From Streptomyces ortus (lineage in GTDB: Bacteria > Actinomycetota > Actinomycetes > Streptomycetales > Streptomycetaceae), in NCBI RefSeq assembly GCF_026341275.1, contig NZ_JAIFZO010000002.1, forward strand, positions 3,139,264 to 3,203,263: a DNA stretch of 64,000 bases, written 5' to 3'. The translations under genes and the position numbers were made by a program. Within the stretch, counting starts at the first letter, position 1. Every line of letters begins with the position of its first letter. This document shows positions 1 through 8,500 of this stretch, one piece after another. The notes beneath the pieces are model-generated. The model was given only the letters and a program-made list of their open reading frames with translations, was not told the origin of the DNA and made no database searches.

Positions 1-112
1 GGCCGAGGATCTCGCCCGGCGCGACGGTGAGATCGATGCCGCGGACCGCCTCGACGGGGCCGCTCTTGGTCTGGAAGGTCCGGGCCAGGCCGGCCGTGCT
101 GATGATGGGCAT
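1..112 (-). CDS. ABC transporter ATP-binding protein, N-terminal fragment (runs off left edge)
   Basis: Only the first 37 codons are inside the window. Read on the minus strand from the ATG at 112 they give MPIISTAGLARTF followed by a stretch ending DLTVAPGEILG. This is the usual opening of an ABC-2/daunorubicin-type exporter ATPase just before its Walker A loop, which lies outside. The gene is divergent from the TetR gene starting about 90 bases away, a common regulator-exporter arrangement. That suggests the TetR protein controls it. Substrate is unknown. Confidence 0.7.
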   Translation of the reverse strand, partial: MPIISTAGLARTFQTKSGPVEAVRGIDLTVAPGEILG

Positions 113-202
113 GCGCCAAGAAAAACAGAGGCACCCCAATTTTGCAATGTCTCCAAGTTTTCAGTGAGCCCAATAAATCCGGATCCGGCCTACGATGAGG
201 CC

Positions 203-844
203 ATGGCAGAGGGGCTCAGGGAGCGGAAGAAGCGCGAGACCAGGCAGCGCATCTCGGACATCGCCACGGGACTGTTCCTGGAGCACGGCTTCGTCACCGT
301 GACGATGGTCGACGTCGCCGACGCCGCCGACGTGTCCGTGAACACCGTGTACAACTACTTCCCGGCCAAGGAAGACCTCTTCTTCGACCGCAGCAAGGGC
401 GTCGTCGACCGGCTCTCGCGCTGGGTGCGCGGCCGGGACCCCGGTGAGTCGGCCGCCGCCGCCGTCCTGCGCGAGCTGCGCGAGGAGGTCGAGGCGGTCT
501 CGCCGCGGGTCGGCCTGATGGAGGGGTACGACCGGTTCATGCGCGTCATCCACGACGCGCCGGCCCTGCGCTCCCGGCTGTGGAGCCTGCAGCAGGAGGT
601 GCACGACCACCTGGCGGACACCCTGCGCGAGGAGACGGGCGCGGCCCCGGACGATCCGATGCCCCAGCTGATGGCGGGCCAGATCGGCTGGCTCCACCAG
701 ACCGTCATGGGTACCGTCGGGCGGGAGATGGTCGCCGGCCGTGATCCGGCCGAGGTCTCCCGCGAGGTGCTGGCGCTGCTGGACGGCATGGAGGACCTTT
801 TGAGCGAGAAGGTCCTCAACTACGCCGTACGGGCGGCGGAATGA
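203..844 (+). CDS. TetR/AcrR family transcriptional regulator
   Basis: A 213-residue one-component repressor. The N-terminus MAEGLRERKKRETRQRI leads into a classic TetR helix-turn-helix (about residues 10-60), with TMVDVADAADVSVNTVYNYF as the recognition region. The C-terminal ligand domain matches no specific family I can name. I chose the ATG at 203, preceded by GAGG. An in-frame GTG at 164 would add 13 residues but has no ribosome-binding site. It is divergent from the ABC ATPase gene at the left edge and probably controls that exporter (inference). Confidence 0.85.
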   Translation: MAEGLRERKKRETRQRISDIATGLFLEHGFVTVTMVDVADAADVSVNTVYNYFPAKEDLFFDRSKGVVDRLSRWVRGRDPGESAAAAVLRELREEVEAVSPRVGLMEGYDRFMRVIHDAPALRSRLWSLQQEVHDHLADTLREETGAAPDDPMPQLMAGQIGWLHQTVMGTVGREMVAGRDPAEVSREVLALLDGMEDLLSEKVLNYAVRAAE

Positions 845-1009
845 GCCGCCCGGTGTGATGTCCGTCCTATGAGACGTGACGCGCATTACTTAGCGGTCAC
901 ACGGCACCTCACGAGCGCTAGGGTCCGCCGGAGAGGCAACTCCCAGGCACGTCGTTCGGAGCTGTCTCGCGATGTCAGCGCCGGTCGTGGAGCAGCAGGG
1001 AGTCGGACA

Positions 1010-1858
1010 GTGGCAGGGAAGCTCGCCGTCATCGGGGCCGGACTCATGGGGTCCGGTATCGCCCAGGTCGCCGCACAGGCCGGCTGGGACGTCGTCCTGC
1101 GGGATGTCACCGACGCGGCGCTGACCCGGGGCACGGACGGCATCAAGGCCTCGTACGACAAGTTCGTGAGCAAGGGGAAGCTGGACGCGGGCGCGGCCGA
1201 AGAGGCACTGGGCCGCATCACCACGACCACCGACCTGGACGCGGTCGCCGACGTCGACATCGTCGTCGAGGCCGTGTTCGAGCAGCTGGACGTCAAGCAC
1301 GAGATCTTCCGTACGCTCGACACGCTGGTGAAGGACGAGACCGTACTCGCCTCCAACACCTCCGCCATCCCGATCACCAAGATCGCGGCGGCCACCGGGC
1401 GCCCGGAGCGGGTCGTCGGCGTCCACTTCTTCTCGCCGGTGCCGATGATGCAGCTCTGCGAACTCGTCCGAGGTCACAAGACCAGCGACGAAGCGCTCGC
1501 CACCGCCCGGCAGTTCGCCGAGTCGGTCGGCAAGACCTGCATCGTCGTCAACCGCGACGTGGCCGGCTTCGTCACCACCCGGCTCATCTCGGCGCTCGTC
1601 GTCGAGGCGGCCAAGCTGTACGAGTCGGGCGTGGCGACCGCAGAGGACATCGACCTGGCCTGCAAGCTGGGCTTCGGACACGCCATGGGACCGCTCGCCA
1701 CCGCCGACCTCACGGGTGTCGACATCCTGCTGCACGCGGCGAGCAACATCTACACCGAGTCCCAGGACGAGAAGTTCGCCCCGCCCGAGCTGATGCGCCG
1801 GATGGTTGACGCCGGTGACATCGGACGCAAGAGCGGGCAGGGCTTCTACACGTACTGA
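1010..1858 (+). CDS. 3-hydroxybutyryl-CoA dehydrogenase
   Basis: A 282-residue NAD(P)-dependent short-chain 3-hydroxyacyl-CoA dehydrogenase, the normal length of the stand-alone enzyme. It interconverts acetoacetyl-CoA and 3-hydroxybutyryl-CoA in butyrate, PHB or fatty-acid metabolism. The N-terminal Rossmann motif is GAGLMGSGIAQVAAQAG. The ASNTSA motif and the catalytic His in VGVHFFSPVPMM are present, as is the C-terminal helical domain (GFGHAMGPLATADLTGVD). The GTG at 1010 is used because it directly precedes AGKLAVIGAG and follows AGCAGGGAG at 994-1002. The upstream open frame to 869 looks untranslated. Confidence 0.93.
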   Translation: MAGKLAVIGAGLMGSGIAQVAAQAGWDVVLRDVTDAALTRGTDGIKASYDKFVSKGKLDAGAAEEALGRITTTTDLDAVADVDIVVEAVFEQLDVKHEIFRTLDTLVKDETVLASNTSAIPITKIAAATGRPERVVGVHFFSPVPMMQLCELVRGHKTSDEALATARQFAESVGKTCIVVNRDVAGFVTTRLISALVVEAAKLYESGVATAEDIDLACKLGFGHAMGPLATADLTGVDILLHAASNIYTESQDEKFAPPELMRRMVDAGDIGRKSGQGFYTY

Positions 1859-2045
1859 CACCTCGTACCGAACTCCGCGCGGATCCACGGCCCGTCACAC
1901 CGTCACTCGTCAGGGTGATTTGGGGTATCGGTTCGCTCACGGACGGCAACTTCTGCCCCGGTACGGCAGTCAGTCCTGGCAACACCTCGCACCACAGGAC
2001 ACGACGAAGACGCCGAGTACAAAAACGCACTCTCGGGGAGCGCAT

Positions 2046-2369
2046 ATGCACATCAGGGGCGACCACGCCGAGCTGGTCGTCGGGGGCCGCCTCGACGTCC
2101 GCAGCGCGGCGGACGCCCGTACGGTCCTGCACTCGGCCATCGACGACGGCGTCGGCGACCTGGTGCTCGACCTGTCAGAGCTGGACTCCTGGGACGCCAC
2201 CGGACTCGGCGTCATCATGGGAGCCCACCGGCGGGCGGGGCGGTGCGGCCGGAGGCTTGTGCTGCGCGGCGTCAAGCCGCAGATGCAGCGCCTGCTGGTG
2301 GCCACCCGCCTCCACCGCATCCTGGCTATCGAGGGCGGTATCGGAGTCGAATCACTGCCCAGGGTCTGA
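2046..2369 (+). CDS. STAS-domain anti-sigma factor antagonist
   Basis: A 107-residue single STAS domain of the SpoIIAA/RsbV type. Such proteins bind and sequester anti-sigma kinases in their unphosphorylated form. The phosphorylation-site loop reads WDATGLGV, with Thr where SpoIIAA has Ser. This keeps a phosphorylatable residue and resembles RsbS-type proteins. The ATG at 2046 follows GGGGAG at 2034-2039. No anti-sigma kinase or sigma gene is adjacent, so the partner is unknown. The next gene, on the same strand, encodes a large ATPase; functional coupling is possible but unproven. Confidence 0.87.
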   Translation: MHIRGDHAELVVGGRLDVRSAADARTVLHSAIDDGVGDLVLDLSELDSWDATGLGVIMGAHRRAGRCGRRLVLRGVKPQMQRLLVATRLHRILAIEGGIGVESLPRV

Positions 2370-2664
2370 TCCCCCGGGCAGCACTTCGGCCTCCTCCGTG
2401 CGCGGCTCCGCGTCACAGCCGCAAACGGCGAAGATCGGATCGGAAGCAGCGTACGAAACCCGTACCTCGCGAACAATCCTCACGAAGCTGTGACGTCTCG
2501 GACGGCGCGGTACCCCGTGTGTTCGTAGATACTGTGCGAAGGTTTAGGGTTCGCGTGCCCGCGTGTTGATGAACCCGTCAGTGGGCACCGGACCAGAAGC
2601 GACAGCGCAGTGTGCGGCAGGCCGGAGGGGGCTCGCACACGACGCTTTTGGGGGGCTTGGACCT

Positions 2665-5283
2665 ATGGACCCGATCAACCAGGGACCCGAAGACCACGGT
2701 CACGACGACGACCCGGCGCCACGGCAGCGTCCACCGCGCGAGCCTTTGACGCACGCGCTGGGGCAGGCCGGCGTCCAGCACACACCCGCACCGGCCCGCA
2801 CCGTCCAGCTGGTCACGGGCGACCATCTGCTCACCGTCAATCCCGTCGACGGCAGCGAGATCGAGCTCTGCCCGCCGGGCCAGCGACCGCCGCGGCCCGC
2901 GAAGTTCAGCGCCGCCGAGCGGACCGAGCACACGCGCTCCGCACGGCCGCCCGTCCCGCCCGGGGCGCCGGGGCCCGGACTGCCGCTCCTGGAGCGCCAC
3001 GAGGAGCGTGAGCGGCTCGTACGGCTGCTCGCGCGCGGACGCTCCGTACGGCTCACCGGGCCCTCGGGCTCGGGCCGCACCGTGCTGCTGGACGCCGTGG
3101 CCGAGGACTGCGCCGACCTCGCGCCCGACGGCGTGATCCGCCTCAGCGGCCACCGCCGCACGGGCGACGATCTGCTGCACGAACTCTTCGCCACCGTCTA
3201 CGACGCTCCGCTGTACCGGCCGGAACAGGACGAACTGCTCGCACTCGTCCACGAGATCGGCGCGGTCGTCGTCCTGGACGACGTGGAGTTCGGCGGCACC
3301 GCGCTCGAAGACCTGCTCGACGCCGCACCCGAGTGCGCCTTCCTGGTCTCCGCGACGCCCGAGATCGCCGCGCCGGCCGCCGACTCGCTCCTCGAAGAGG
3401 TCTTCCTCAGCGGTCTCGGCCGCGCCGGCGGACTCGAACTGCTGGAGCGCGCCGTCGGCCGCGTCCTGACCGAGGAGGAGGCCAACTGGGCGGGCGACCT
3501 CTGGTTCGAGTCCGAGGGGCTCCCGCTGCGCTTCGTCCAGGCCGGCGCCCTGCTGCGCCAGCGCGACCAGCTGAGCACCAACCCGGAGTCCTTCGAGGAC
3601 TTCGGCCGCTACTCCGGCGAGTACGACGACGCGCCCGCGGACGCGCACCCGGACGCACCCGCGGACGCCTCCACCGACGTGCCCACCGACGCGTCCGGCA
3701 CCGAGGACCGCCCCGAGGTACCGCTGCCCTCGCTCGCCGAGGGTGCCGCGCCCGCCGCGCTGCTCGCCTCCCGGCTCAGCGAGTCGGCCCGCGCCACCCT
3801 GCGCTTCGCCGTCGCCCTGGGCGGCGAGGTGCCGCACCAGGCGCATCTGCCCGCCATCGTGGGGCACACGCACGCGGACGCCGCGCTCGCGGAACTCGTC
3901 GGCTGCGCACTCGTCACCCCCGTCGGCTCCCACTACCGGCTCGCGGCCGGGGTGCGGACCCAACTGGAGAGCGCCGGATACGCCGCGGACGCCGAGGAGA
4001 CCGCCCGCGCCGCCGCCCGGCACTACGCCTGGTGGGCCGGACACCCCTCCGTCACCCCGGAGCGGGTCTGCGCCGAGGCGGACGCCGTGCTCGCCGCCCT
4101 GGCCGCCCTGGTGCCGCTGACCGGGGTGCCGGCCGAGGACGAGGAGAACGCCACGGCGGTGGAGCTGGCCCGGACGGCCGCCCCCGCCTTCGCCGCGGGA
4201 CTGCACTGGAGCGCCTGGGAGCGCGCGCTGCGCTCCGGCAGCGAGGCCGCCCGGCTCGCCGGCGAGGTCTCGGATCAAGCCTATTTCCACCACGAGTTGG
4301 GCATCCTCGCGCTCTGCGGCGGACAGCTCGACCGGGCCCGCGCCGAACTGGAGGCCTCCGTCGGCCTGCGCGGCGCCCTCGCCGACAAGCGCGGCACCGT
4401 CGCGGGCCGGCGCGCCCTGGCCCTGGTCGCGGACCGTTCGGGCTTCGCGAGCCTGCCGGCCTCGTTCGGACAGGGCGGACCGCCGGCGCTGCCCGCGGGG
4501 GCCGGCTCGATGTCCGGCGAGGAGGTGCCCGACGCGCGGTATGAGGAGTCGGCGTCCCCGCCCGGCGGCGTACCGGCCGCGTTCGCGCCGGTCGCATCCC
4601 CGCAGGGAGCCGGTGAGCCCGCCACGCTGGTCACGCACCGCACCGGACCCGGTTCGTCGGCGACGGCCGAGGGGGCGCCGGCGGGCGGGTTGAAGGGCCT
4701 GGTCAACGGCACCCGGCGTAATCTGGTGGCCGCCGGGGCGGGCGCCCTGCTCGCCGCCGTGCTCGGCACGGTGGTGACCCTCGGCGCGACCTCGAACCCC
4801 GACGACAACACCCCGTCGGAGAAGGTCGGCGTCACCCCGTCGGCCAGCGCGGACGACGAGGGCGAAGGGCTCGGCGCGGACCGCCCGAAGAAGGGCAGCA
4901 GCGACGTGGAGCCGACCGCCCGGCCGACCGACCCGGGCAAGGACGGCGTCCTCGGGACCGCGGACGACCCGACGCCGACGTCCACCGGCGAACCGTCGGA
5001 CGACCCGAGCGGTTCGAAGGACCCGAGCCCGACCAGGTCCACGACGAAGCCGCCGTCGTCCACGACGAAGCCGCCGACCTCGCCGAGGCCGTCGACCACC
5101 ACGAAGCCGCCGAGCCCGACCCCGACCCCGACGCCCACTCCGACGCCGACCGAGCCCTCCGGGGAACCCAGCGGGCCGACCGAACCGTCGACCTCCGACT
5201 CGGCCGGCGGCCCCGCGTCCAGCCCCGCCACGAGCAGCGGCTCCGCGGGCAGCGGCGCGCCCGCATCGCCGACGGTGATCTGA
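2665..5283 (+). CDS. large membrane-anchored STAND/AAA-like ATPase with proline-rich tail
   Basis: An 872-residue protein. Residues 1-105 are acidic and Pro-rich. An NTPase domain follows, with a Walker A-like GPSGSGRT at about 132-139 and a Walker B-like VVVLDD at about 201-206. The normal Walker A lysine is Arg, which is unusual. Residues of about 210-650 resemble the winged-helix/TPR portion of STAND ATPases. One transmembrane helix (about 688-712, NLVAAGAGALLAAVLG) is followed by about 160 residues rich in Pro, Thr and Ser. That tail would cross the cell wall. I chose the ATG at 2665 behind a GGGGGG tract; a GTG at 2563 would add 34 residues. Function is unknown; a signalling scaffold is the best guess. 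Confidence 0.7.
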   Translation: MDPINQGPEDHGHDDDPAPRQRPPREPLTHALGQAGVQHTPAPARTVQLVTGDHLLTVNPVDGSEIELCPPGQRPPRPAKFSAAERTEHTRSARPPVPPGAPGPGLPLLERHEERERLVRLLARGRSVRLTGPSGSGRTVLLDAVAEDCADLAPDGVIRLSGHRRTGDDLLHELFATVYDAPLYRPEQDELLALVHEIGAVVVLDDVEFGGTALEDLLDAAPECAFLVSATPEIAAPAADSLLEEVFLSGLGRAGGLELLERAVGRVLTEEEANWAGDLWFESEGLPLRFVQAGALLRQRDQLSTNPESFEDFGRYSGEYDDAPADAHPDAPADASTDVPTDASGTEDRPEVPLPSLAEGAAPAALLASRLSESARATLRFAVALGGEVPHQAHLPAIVGHTHADAALAELVGCALVTPVGSHYRLAAGVRTQLESAGYAADAEETARAAARHYAWWAGHPSVTPERVCAEADAVLAALAALVPLTGVPAEDEENATAVELARTAAPAFAAGLHWSAWERALRSGSEAARLAGEVSDQAYFHHELGILALCGGQLDRARAELEASVGLRGALADKRGTVAGRRALALVADRSGFASLPASFGQGGPPALPAGAGSMSGEEVPDARYEESASPPGGVPAAFAPVASPQGAGEPATLVTHRTGPGSSATAEGAPAGGLKGLVNGTRRNLVAAGAGALLAAVLGTVVTLGATSNPDDNTPSEKVGVTPSASADDEGEGLGADRPKKGSSDVEPTARPTDPGKDGVLGTADDPTPTSTGEPSDDPSGSKDPSPTRSTTKPPSSTTKPPTSPRPSTTTKPPSPTPTPTPTPTPTEPSGEPSGPTEPSTSDSAGGPASSPATSSGSAGSGAPASPTVI

Positions 5284-5316
5284 CACGGGCTGCGAGGCGC
5301 GGGGTGGCGTGCCACG

Positions 5317-5364
5317 CATGACGGTGGGCCGGGACCTGATCACAGGTCCCGGCCCACCGTCATG
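5317..5364. terminator. bidirectional terminator, perfect 22-bp stem
   Basis: Two exactly complementary 22-base arms (5317-5338 and 5343-5364) enclose a 4-base loop, ATCA. The hairpin lies between the converging ends of the ATPase gene (5283) and nucS (5389), so it can terminate transcription from both sides. There is no U-tract, as usual for streptomycete hairpins. Confidence 0.85.
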
Positions 5365-5388
5365 CCGTACGTAGAATTCCGGCCCGCC

Positions 5389-6060
5389 TCAGAACAGCCG
5401 CAGCTTGTCGTCCTCGATGCCCCGCATCGCGTTGTAGTCGAGGACCGTGCAGCCGATGCCCCGGTCCGTGGCGAGCACCCGGGCCTGCGGCTTGATCTCC
5501 TGCGCGGCGAAGATGCCGCGGACCGGCGCGAGATGCGGGTCGCGGTTCAACAGGTCCAGATAGCGCGTCAGTTGCTCCACGCCGTCGATCTCGCCGCGCC
5601 GTTTGATCTCCACGGCGACGGTCCCGCCGTCCGCGTCGCGGCACAGGATGTCGACCGGGCCGATGGCCGTCATGTACTCGCGGCGGATCAGCGAGTAGCC
5701 CTCACCGAGGATCTCGATCCGGTCGGCGAGCAGCTCCTGGAGGTGCGCCTCCACGCCGTCCTTGATCAGGCCGGGGTCGACGCCCAGCTCGTGCGAGGAG
5801 TCGTGGAGGACCTCCTCCATGGTGATGATGAGCTTCTCGCCCGCCTTGTTGACGACGGTCCACACACCTTCGTCGTCCCCTGAACCCTCCTTCAGGGTGC
5901 AGGGCGGTGACATCCAGTTGAGGGGCTTGTAGGCCCGGTCGTCGGCATGGATCGAGACGCTGCCGTCCGCCTTCACGAGGATGAGCCGGGGGGCCGACGG
6001 GAGATGGGCGGTGAGCCGGCCCGCGTAGTCGACGGAGCAGCGGGCAATGACGAGACGCAT
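5389..6060 (-). CDS. nucS: endonuclease NucS/EndoMS (non-canonical mismatch repair)
   Basis: A 223-residue protein, the usual size of actinobacterial NucS. In bacteria that lack MutS/MutL it cuts both strands at mismatches. The RecB-like nuclease motif is visible as GPVDILC (D137) and VAVEIKRRG (E151, K153). The extreme C-terminus DDKLRLF resembles the sliding-clamp-binding tail known from the family. The ATG at 6060 gives the conserved start MRLVIARCSVDYAGRL; upstream in-frame ATGs are rejected. It converges with the ATPase gene and is divergent from the SCO5389-like gene. Confidence 0.95.
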   Translation of the reverse strand: MRLVIARCSVDYAGRLTAHLPSAPRLILVKADGSVSIHADDRAYKPLNWMSPPCTLKEGSGDDEGVWTVVNKAGEKLIITMEEVLHDSSHELGVDPGLIKDGVEAHLQELLADRIEILGEGYSLIRREYMTAIGPVDILCRDADGGTVAVEIKRRGEIDGVEQLTRYLDLLNRDPHLAPVRGIFAAQEIKPQARVLATDRGIGCTVLDYNAMRGIEDDKLRLF

Positions 6061-6323
6061 GGTCGGCAACGCTACTCGACCGGCACGGGTCGGCGCGATC
6101 CGGCCAGGGGGCCCGCTGACCGGAGCCCGTCCCGCCGCCCTCCCTGTCGCCCCTGTTTCCCCGGATAAGCCCTGTTCGAAAGTGGCCGGTTGTGTGCACG
6201 TCGGGTCTTCACCGTGTGCCCGATGTCCTGGTGCGGCCACGAACAGTTGCCTACCGTATGAACGGGAGGTCGCGATGCATGTACTCAGCGTGTTCGGCTC
6301 GCGGTCTCCTTCCCTGTCCGTCA

Positions 6324-6343
6324 ACCCCCTCTGCCGAGGGGGT
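6324..6343 (+). promoter_or_regulatory. hairpin immediately upstream of the SCO5389-like gene
   Basis: ACCCCCT and AGGGGGT pair across a 6-base loop. The hairpin ends just before the GAGAGGAG ribosome-binding site of the gene starting at 6359. It also lies inside an in-frame open stretch that begins at an ATG (6275) with its own GGGAGG. It could affect translation of the downstream start; no regulator is known. Confidence 0.4.
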
Positions 6344-6358
6344 GCGAGAGGAGAACCC

Positions 6359-6751
6359 ATGTCGCTGGACGTCTCACCGGCCCTACTCGAAAAGGCCGAG
6401 CGAGGCGAGGTCGACGAAGCGGAATTCGTCGACTGCGTCCGGACCTCCCTGCCCTACGCATGGGAGATGATCAGCTCCCTGGTGGCCCAGCTGAAGGTGG
6501 ACGGCGGCAACTTCGCCGACAACCAGACGCCTCCGCCGGACGAGCAGGCGCGGGGCCAGCTGCTGCGTGCCCTCGCGAGTGACGCGATACGAGGTGCGTT
6601 GCAACGGCACTTCGGGGTGCGCCTGGCCTTCCAGAACTGCCACCGGGTGGCGGTGTTCCCGCTGGACGGCTCGGTGGACGACACCCTGGCCCGTTTCACG
6701 TCGGTGCGCAGTCAACTGCTGAACCAGTCGCCGGAGTTCCGGGACTGCTGA
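6359..6751 (+). CDS. SCO5389 family protein of unknown function
   Basis: A 130-residue conserved actinobacterial protein with no assigned function. It starts MSLDVSPALLEKAERGEVDE and contains conserved stretches SLPYAWEMISSLV and FGVRLAFQNCHRVAVFPLD. It is mostly helical, with no signal peptide or transmembrane segment. The ATG at 6359 follows GAGAGGAG. An in-frame ATG at 6275 with GGGAGG in front would add 28 residues (MHVLSVFGSRSPSL). I take that part as leader because the hairpin at 6324-6343 lies within it, but a second start cannot be excluded. It is divergent from nucS. Confidence 0.8.
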   Translation: MSLDVSPALLEKAERGEVDEAEFVDCVRTSLPYAWEMISSLVAQLKVDGGNFADNQTPPPDEQARGQLLRALASDAIRGALQRHFGVRLAFQNCHRVAVFPLDGSVDDTLARFTSVRSQLLNQSPEFRDC

Positions 6752-6902
6752 CGCGGTGACGCCGCCCGGCTCGCCGCTCCGTACGCGGGAGGTGTTCTGT
6801 ACGGGAACGGCGGGTTTCCCGGGGCCCGGGCCTGTTCGGTCCGGGCCCCGGGTCCGTGGCGGCGGGGTGTCGTGGTCCCGGGGCGGTGCGCGGCCGAGCC
6901 GC

Positions 6903-7937
6903 TCACCGGAGCCGTGACAGGACCTCGCCCCCAAGCCGCCGTACGTTCTCCTCCGTGGCGGCCAGATCGCCGGAACCCTCCACGAGGAGCGCGAAACGGG
7001 TGATGCCCGTGCGCTCGGAGGTCGCCGCGAGGCGGTCCGCGCACAGCCGGGGCGTGCCCACCGGGTGCAGCCCGCAGAGGAGTTCGGTGTAGGCCGCGGG
7101 ATCGCGCATCGAGCGCTTGCGGTCGTCCACCGTGACATGGGCTTCCAGTCCCTGCCGCAGCCAGCCCGGCATGGCTTTCTGCAGCGTCTCCACGGCCTCC
7201 GTCCGCCGGTCCGCGATCTGCGCCACCCCGGCCGACACATGGGACGCGGCGGCGACCGCGATGTCGTCGGGGGAGTGGCCCGCGGCGAGCGCGTACGTAC
7301 GCCACAGCGCGACCATCTCGGCCTTCTCCTCGTCCCCCACGTGCATGCCGAGAAGCATCGGCAGCCCGCGCCCGGCGGCCGTCCTGACGCTCGACGGCGA
7401 GGTGCACGCGACGACGACCTCGGGGCTCTCCCCGCCCGACAGGGCCTCCGACGGCCGCGGCACGACCGGGACTTCACGGAAGCCGAAACGCTCGGAACCA
7501 CCCGCGACGGACGGCCGCCGCAACCAGCTCATCAGCAGATCGAGTGATTCCGGGAACCCGTGTTCGTACGCTTCGAGGCCCGTTCCGAAGACCTCCAGGT
7601 CGACCCACGGGCCGCCGCGCCCCACCCCGAGCGAGAAGCGTCCGCCCGAGGTCACGTGCAGCAGCGCGGCCTGTTCGCCGAGTGCCACCGGGTGCACGGT
7701 GGGCAGCACGCTGACCGCCGTGCCGACGCGGATGCGCCGGGTGCGGCCGAGCAGCAGCGCCGCCAGCGTCACGGCCGACGGACACGTGCCGTACGGCACG
7801 AAGTGGTGCTCGGCCAGCCACACCGTATCGAGCCCGGCCTCCTCGGCGACCTCCGCCGACCGCACCGCGCGGTGCAGCGCCTCGCCCTGCCCCTGACCGG
7901 GAAACTGGGCCGCCAGAACAAAACTTCCTACGCGCAT
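6903..7937 (-). CDS. LLM-class flavin-dependent oxidoreductase
   Basis: A 344-residue bacterial-luciferase-like (TIM-barrel) monooxygenase or reductase using FMN or F420. The strand-1 motif MRVGSFVLAAQFPGQGQGE, the WLAEHHF motif and SLGVGRGGPWVDLEVFG are typical. The natural substrate cannot be read from sequence. The ATG at 7937 follows GGAGGCAGGAG, an excellent ribosome-binding site; the frame is open a further 15 codons upstream. It stands alone, divergent from the zinc-binding protein gene at 8156. Confidence 0.88.
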   Translation of the reverse strand: MRVGSFVLAAQFPGQGQGEALHRAVRSAEVAEEAGLDTVWLAEHHFVPYGTCPSAVTLAALLLGRTRRIRVGTAVSVLPTVHPVALGEQAALLHVTSGGRFSLGVGRGGPWVDLEVFGTGLEAYEHGFPESLDLLMSWLRRPSVAGGSERFGFREVPVVPRPSEALSGGESPEVVVACTSPSSVRTAAGRGLPMLLGMHVGDEEKAEMVALWRTYALAAGHSPDDIAVAAASHVSAGVAQIADRRTEAVETLQKAMPGWLRQGLEAHVTVDDRKRSMRDPAAYTELLCGLHPVGTPRLCADRLAATSERTGITRFALLVEGSGDLAATEENVRRLGGEVLSRLR

Positions 7938-8155
7938 CGCGCTCCTGCCTCCTTGTGCCGACGAGGCTCCCCCATCCCGCATAACCGTCTGACACGTGCC
8001 AAAGACACGGCTTGGCGGCGAGATAGGCCGATTGTCTGCAGAATGCGCCGGCCGTGCGGGAGGTCTGGGGGGATCGGTGACGTACGCGTACCCCTGGGAG
8101 GTCCGCGTAGGCTGGACGCGACCCCTGCTCCCTGTATAGCTCCGTGAGGTGTCCT

Positions 8156-8485
8156 GTGTCCCCGCGTCGCAACCGTCCCCACGTCGGTGGCTCCGGCCGG
8201 AGCGCGGACGCGGATCCGTCCGACCGGTACGGCGGCTGGCAGTCGGCCGAGAGCTGGCGGGGCGAGTCCTGGAGCGTGCGGCACGTGGCGGGAGCGAGCG
8301 CGCAGGGCAAGACCTACCGCTGCCCGGGCTGCGACCAGCAGATCCCCTCCGGCGTCCCGCACGTGGTCGCCTGGCCCGAGCACTCCGGGGTGGACGAGCG
8401 CCGCCACTGGCACAAGTCGTGCTGGAACGCGAAGGACCGCCGCACCACGAGAGTGCAGCGGTCCCGGAACGCGCCGAGGTTCTAG
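8156..8485 (+). CDS. small Cys/His-rich protein (often labelled ATP/GTP-binding protein)
   Basis: A 109-residue protein with a basic N-terminus (MSPRRNRPHVGG). Its central motif CPGCDQQI is followed by conserved His residues (VPHVVAWPEH) and HWHKSCWN. This is consistent with one zinc ribbon of type C-x2-C...H...C. Streptomyces homologues are frequently named ATP/GTP-binding proteins, but no P-loop is visible, so that name is not supported. The GTG at 8156 follows GAGGT. It converges with the ABC operon only 15 bases downstream. Function is unknown. Confidence 0.75.
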   Translation: MSPRRNRPHVGGSGRSADADPSDRYGGWQSAESWRGESWSVRHVAGASAQGKTYRCPGCDQQIPSGVPHVVAWPEHSGVDERRHWHKSCWNAKDRRTTRVQRSRNAPRF

Positions 8486-8500
8486 AAACCCGGCAGCCGC

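Noticed and set aside
2578..5343. A 921-codon minus-strand frame opposite the ATPase gene
   Set aside because: Arg/Gly-rich nonsense with no start support; the plus-strand gene has a P-loop-like motif and a transmembrane helix.
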